Source: Flavobacterium azooxidireducens (GTDB taxonomy: Bacteria > Bacteroidota > Bacteroidia > Flavobacteriales > Flavobacteriaceae). Taken from it: a stretch of DNA of 64,000 bases. Below are positions 61,701 to 64,000 of this stretch, piece after piece (the first letter of the stretch is position 1; each line of letters begins with the position of its first letter). Under the pieces are notes generated by a model. That model was not told the origin of the DNA. It did not search any database and saw only the letters and a program-made list of their open reading frames with translations. The position numbers and the translations under genes are program-made. Location: the NCBI RefSeq assembly GCF_023195775.1, contig NZ_CP096205.1:930001-994000 (forward strand), given 5' to 3'.

Positions 61701-63632
61701 TTCAAAAGTATCAGTGCAAATATTCGGTGCTGTTCCTATGGAGGCTGTAACACTATAAACTACATCAATCGGAGCATTAGTAGTATTAGTTAAAATTTGA
61801 CTTATACTTGTTTGTGGTGTCGCTTCATCTAAAGCTCCAGTTATTCCTGCAGCGACTGCAGCTGTCCATGTATAAGTGGTTCCTGCTGGAACTATATCTG
61901 AACCACTTGAAACCGGTGTTACTGAGAAAATACCTTCTGAGCAAATAGTCTGAACTACATCGGCTATAAATGGTAAAGGATTTACAGTTAACGTAAATGA
62001 ATTGGTCCCATAATTTGAAGGAAATGAAATTTCTACAACCCGAACATAAATTGTTTCATTTGTTCCATTATAACTATTAGCTGGAGAAATTGGAAAATCA
62101 CCTGTATCTGCATCTAATTGTGTATTATGATAAGTAACTTCGTATAAAGTTTCATCTAAACCGTTTAAAGCAAGTGCATCATTTTGGGTTAAATCGAAAA
62201 ATTCAAAGTCATCATCTAGAGTAACTTCATCACATAAAACTAAATCATTAACTTGAGGATCAAGTGTACATGGGGATTGAATTAATTCGAAAGACTGAAT
62301 ACTAGAACATCCACCTCCGCCAAAAACATCAACCACACCAACAAATATAATTTCCCCAGAACCGGAACTCACATACGTCGATGGATTTGGGATATAATTA
62401 AACAATTCTAAATCTTCAATAGAAAGTGCATAATTTAATTCAAATAAAAATGGGTCTAATGAGTTTAAAACAATCGGAGTATTAATCGTTAAATCAAAAA
62501 CATTATCAGGTTCACAAATCACCAGATCAATAGGCTCTGCTACCGGAATTGGCGGAAAAAATTCTACCGTAATAGTATCTGTTACAGGGCAAGCCGGGCC
62601 ATATGGATAAGCAATAACTGTATAAACGCCGGGTTCAGTAACAGTAAGTGTTGGCCCTGTTTCTCCCACTATTAAATCAGTACCTAAATACCACTCATGC
62701 GGATCTGAAGGGTCTAAACCTGTATCTAATACTTTTGTATCTTCTTCGCACAAAGCAGACCCTCCAACAAGATCAAAACCTAAATCAATTGGATTAACAT
62801 TAAAACTATTGGCTTCAAGAAAAACAGCAGACTCATAAGCATCATCCGAAGCATTTCCAATTGCTAATTTAATATGATAAACTTCACCACATTGAACATC
62901 TGCTGATGCCGTTAATACAGTTGTAAAACCATCATATTGTATAGATGTACCTCCACAATTATTAACATAATACGTTGAATTCGCTCCTCCTGGCAGTGTT
63001 GTAGGACATCCATTCGCAAACCCACCGTTCACATTATTGATTGAAATAGGAATAGTAGTAGAAGGAATTAAGGCAATATTAGCAGCTATTCCTCCACTAT
63101 ACGGACCTGTAATTCCGGGGCCACTTAAAAAAAAACCAAAGACATCATTCCATATAGTACCAACAAATTCAGGATACTCTTCTGATGCAAAGACAAAATT
63201 AAAATCTAATTCAACACCCGAAGGAATAAAATCAAATTCTAAAACAGCTACATTTCTTATGCCTTGATTAGTTAGCATCGCTAAATCGGGGTCTCCCACA
63301 ACCGGATTAGCAGTAGCAGCAGGTGGGTCGAAACCATCGGAATTATTTGGACCAATTGCATAATTAGCTTGACCAGGTGCCAATATGACACCAGAAACTA
63401 AACCTAAATTAGTTGAAGTAACACCAGTAGTAAAATAACCAACCTGATCTCTTGGAACATTAGCGTTTGCTGCACTGCCATTAAAGGTAACATTAAACAC
63501 TGTTAATCCATTTCCCAAGAGCGTATTTTGAACTAATTCTGCCGGAGTAAGCGTTGTGTTATTCACAAACAACTGTGCATGAACACAAAACGGAAAAATA
63601 AAAAGAATAAATAGAAGTAGTTGTTTTTTCAT
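55797..63632 (-). CDS. Giant repetitive T9SS type B adhesin (SprB-like)
   Basis: This 2611-residue surface protein has a signal peptide ending CVHAQ and a choice-of-anchor-L-like domain (about 30-280, FDFIPSGVELDFNFVFASEE). Two divergent repeats follow, then nine Ig/PKD-like repeats of about 79 residues (NPTVTVNSPSVCDGTSATVT ... YSVIITDTVTGCFSASASGT). About nine more of 85-95 residues each start with an acidic LCDDNNDGLATFDL-like motif. The C-terminal gliding-motility domain has FFTPNGDGYNDTWNIF, IFDRYGKLIKQII and ends HFSLKR. The protein is probably secreted by T9SS with the downstream SprF-like partner, for adhesion or gliding. Confidence 0.92.
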   Translation of the reverse strand: MKKQLLLFILFIFPFCVHAQLFVNNTTLTPAELVQNTLLGNGLTVFNVTFNGSAANANVPRDQVGYFTTGVTSTNLGLVSGVILAPGQANYAIGPNNSDGFDPPAATANPVVGDPDLAMLTNQGIRNVAVLEFDFIPSGVELDFNFVFASEEYPEFVGTIWNDVFGFFLSGPGITGPYSGGIAANIALIPSTTIPISINNVNGGFANGCPTTLPGGANSTYYVNNCGGTSIQYDGFTTVLTASADVQCGEVYHIKLAIGNASDDAYESAVFLEANSFNVNPIDLGFDLVGGSALCEEDTKVLDTGLDPSDPHEWYLGTDLIVGETGPTLTVTEPGVYTVIAYPYGPACPVTDTITVEFFPPIPVAEPIDLVICEPDNVFDLTINTPIVLNSLDPFLFELNYALSIEDLELFNYIPNPSTYVSSGSGEIIFVGVVDVFGGGGCSSIQSFELIQSPCTLDPQVNDLVLCDEVTLDDDFEFFDLTQNDALALNGLDETLYEVTYHNTQLDADTGDFPISPANSYNGTNETIYVRVVEISFPSNYGTNSFTLTVNPLPFIADVVQTICSEGIFSVTPVSSGSDIVPAGTTYTWTAAVAAGITGALDEATPQTSISQILTNTTNAPIDVVYSVTASIGTAPNICTDTFEITVTVNPNPTVTVNSPSVCDGTSATVTATPGVAGSYDYVWSVPSGPNPGNVASFTTAIAGVYSVIITDTVTGCFSASASGTVTIDPNPTVTVNSPSVCDGAATTVIATPGTAGTYDYVWTIPSGSNPGNVASFTTTIPGVYSVIITDTVTGCFSASASGTVTSNPNPTVTVNSPTECEGTPATVTATPSGASTYDYVWTVPSGTNPGNVASFTTTIAGVYSVIITDTVTGCFSASASGTVTINLNPTVTVNSPSVCDGTSATVTATPGVAGSYDYVWSVPSGPNPGNVASFTTAIAGVYSVIITDTVTGCFSASASGTVTINPNPTVTVNSPSVCDGAATTVIATPGTAGTYDYVWTIPSGTNPGNVASFTTTIPGVYSVIITDTVTGCFSASASGTVTSNPNPTVIVNSPTECEGTPATVTATPGVAGSYDYTWSVPSGPNPGNVASFTTTIAGVYSVIITDTVTGCFSASASGTVTINLNPTVSVNSPSVCDGTSATVTATPGVAGSYDYVWTVSSGPNPGNVASFTTTIAGVYSVIITDTVTGCFSASASGTVTINPNPTVTVNSPSVCDGTVATVIATPGTAGSYNYAWTIPSGTNPGNVASFTTTIAGVYSVIITDTVTGCFSASASGTVTINSNPTVTVNSPTVCAGDLATLTATPSTLGTYDYVWTVPTDATNPGNVASFNTAVEGVYSVVITDTTTGCFSTSGSGTVTLLPLPTASVSGDIIICPTGEATITFTATPGSTIEYTINTGGVQTQVIDASGIYTITDTYTITTTYTLIGVFTNTIRVCSVPLNQTATVTVAPAPLIFTHPDLVLCDDNNDGRGLFNLAQTENIITGGATGLTVTYHETLTDAQLGGAPILSPANYLSLNPWLQTIYVRVINTGATDCPSITTFNLIVNPFPVINTTPDDYALCDDDTDGVQVFDLSSRLTNILGGLDPSLHTVTFHPSQAEAIVGTPQLPPSYSSSTQTIWVRVTINATGCYDVAPLELVVNPLPIANLPTPLTLCDDNNPGDEEEEFDLTQAIAEIVGTQQGLVVTFHFTLLQAQQGTNALPTLYTNTSNVQTIHVRVLNPVTGCYSTTTLDLRVEPLPILLIPINPITLCDDNNDGLATFDLGALIPDLLNGATDITVTFHETEQEALDGNNDLPLSYLTILPWQQFIYVRAEHNTTGCVRVMMLELVVNPSPEVPTNLPDIVQCDTDGNQQNGFSTFDLSVQTPIILAAQSGAASDYQVAYFTSQADAIGGTSAIANITTYQNTSNPQTIWVRVTDIATGCFHTGSFNLIVNLPLALTIPDPISLCDEALPNNQFTVFDLTIRNNAITNNLGGYTVTYYPSYQNALDNVNAIQDPTAYTNAVAAVQTLGVKVTSAAGCSSFTTLTIRVIPRPEPLFDPAPIEECDDNNPGDGLENFDLTQRAIYILNGASLTEFSLTYFESYADAETETNPIPVPTSYDSTNPNTQTIYVRVTRIPTNPMEPRCYEIVELQLIVNPLPDIVSPVNLYQCVAIDQPILPFTLSLANEDVLGANQTEADFSVTYYASQAHADAGSPQLPNTYPSTSVQGTPETIYVRVENKITACFIVGTVDLVIEEGTFANPIPVDDPAVTKCDDQDADNDGLAAFNLDADVTPLLLGATITPPNNYAGTVVYYFESLTAAQQAAEENDYSGALSGTDLTAFVNTTPFSQEIYAVLVNPNTQSGCPNIVPVTLTVHKIPEPTVQDDFICTDPITGDVIREAILESGLDPLTHNFVWTDSLGNELGTDANLTVNTPGAYTLTVTNNETEPKCSNTITVNVVQSEQATLSYVQSNYFTDNATITIIANGITIPDQGNANYVYSLDNGPFQTSNVFTNVSAGSHLVTVRDLNGCEDATIEVFVVDYPKFFTPNGDGYNDTWNIFSLRDTNPNAKIYIFDRYGKLIKQIIPAGQGWDGTFNGQNLPSNDYWFTVEYLENDQTKTFKAHFSLKR
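59560..61690 (-). repeat. Nine tandem 237-bp repeats with 711-bp higher-order period
   Basis: Coding repeats of the adhesin. Units 1-3 (from the N-terminal side) and 4-6 form a near-duplicate three-unit block. Matching landmarks recur about 711 bp apart (for example near 60060 and 60770). Unit 9 is most diverged. Confidence 0.85.
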
Positions 63633-63708
63633 AGTTATTAAAAAAATGTTTCAACAATCATGATTGTCAAAACACTTGGTAAAGTTGTGTTAATAAAAAT
63701 TTAAAGTT

Positions 63709-63716
63709 CAAATATA
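63709..63716 (-). promoter_or_regulatory. Candidate -7 element of the adhesin-sprF operon
   Basis: TATATTTG on the minus strand matches TAnnTTTG, 76 bp before the adhesin start. The -33 element is not clear. Confidence 0.4.
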
Positions 63717-63740
63717 ACCAAATACAAAAAATAACTTTGT

Positions 63741-63748
63741 TAAATTTG
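63741..63748 (+). promoter_or_regulatory. Candidate -7 element of the nfu-like gene
   Basis: TAAATTTG matches TAnnTTTG, 15 bp before the ATG. It is divergent from the adhesin promoter. Confidence 0.4.
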
Positions 63749-63763
63749 CAGAAAAAAGCTCAA

Positions 63764-64000
63764 ATGACTAAATTATCGATAAAAGAAACCCAAAATTCGG
63801 CCATCATTAAATTTGAATTTCCTGATTTTATTACAAAAAATAAAAGCTATGAATTTAAAAATATTGATGAAGCAGGTGAAAGTCCGTTAGCACAACAATT
63901 ATTTTATTTGCCTTTTGTTAAAACTGTCTTTATATCCGGAAATTTTATTGCGATAGAAAGGTATAGTATTGTTCAATGGGATGATGTAAAAGATGCCGTG
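63764..64000 (+). CDS. NifU/Nfu N-terminal-domain protein, 3' truncated by window edge
   Basis: The first 79 residues are present. They show the Nfu N-terminal domain. It opens with a beta strand, QNSAIIKFEFPDFITKNKSY. It then has the helix-turn segment ESPLAQQLFYLPFVKTVFIS, the strand GNFIAIERYSI, and WDDVKDAV. The C-terminal CXXC iron-sulfur scaffold domain is expected beyond the window. It probably takes part in Fe-S cluster delivery in the cytoplasm. Confidence 0.82.
   Translation, partial: MTKLSIKETQNSAIIKFEFPDFITKNKSYEFKNIDEAGESPLAQQLFYLPFVKTVFISGNFIAIERYSIVQWDDVKDAV

Overview
The window is AT-rich chromosomal DNA from a Bacteroidetes bacterium, most likely a Flavobacterium or close Flavobacteriaceae relative. 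The signs are TAnnTTTG-type -7 promoter elements, the absence of Shine-Dalgarno-like starts, type IX secretion (T9SS) type B C-terminal signals, a PorP/SprF protein, a PorG-like protein, a DPP11-type S46 peptidase, a FolK-deoxynucleoside kinase fusion, and the order nadK-porG-uppS-bamA-ompH-ompH-murI. No rRNA, transposase, prophage or CRISPR array was seen.

Layout. 0-9.2 kb: 3' part of fabD, small lipoproteins, a RelE/ParE-like toxin-antitoxin pair with a probably truncated toxin, degT-galE, waaA with an in-frame palindromic insert, a GNAT acetyltransferase and a DPP11-type peptidase. 9.2-10.9 kb: a gene-poor stretch with GC-rich and palindromic repeats, one orphan ORF, and tRNA-Leu and tRNA-Gly. 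10.9-28.8 kb: mutS, a tandem-repeat spacer, a TrmH methyltransferase, a lectin-domain T9SS protein, folK-dnk, sppA, a queuosine-precursor transporter, a structured RNA-like spacer, an AsmA-like protein, a YceI-porin-YceI cluster, a DUF2797 protein, a cell-wall amidase and a GH3 protein. 28.8-29.4 kb: a second toxin-antitoxin pair and a tiny lipoprotein.

29.4-40.5 kb (minus strand) is the notable accessory region, a polymorphic-toxin array just downstream of clpX. Three genes share one lipoprotein N-terminal module but end in different toxin domains: two AHH-type nucleases and one Tae4-like peptidoglycan amidase. Each is followed by immunity genes: Imm11/DUF1629-like for the nucleases and Tai4-like for the amidase. 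Each nuclease cassette carries a third, secreted paralogous protein. Two orphan Tae4 tips lie at the downstream end. The promoter, N-terminal module and a hairpin that looks like the clpX terminator are duplicated almost perfectly, so cassettes could be swapped by homologous recombination. Two coding frames in the array are broken by one base in A-runs, and the sprF-like gene elsewhere is broken in a G-run. These could be real slippage or pseudogenisation, or assembly indels.

40.5-54.7 kb: tig-clpP-clpX, a small membrane protein, an alpha/beta hydrolase, pdxJ, then the plus-strand envelope cluster CBS-nadK-porG-uppS-bamA-ompH-ompH-murI and a gamma-carbonic-anhydrase-like protein. 54.7-63.7 kb: a 2611-residue repetitive T9SS adhesin followed by a PorP/SprF gene. 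The window ends in a truncated NifU-N-domain gene.

All functional calls come from reading motifs and context. No database search was run.
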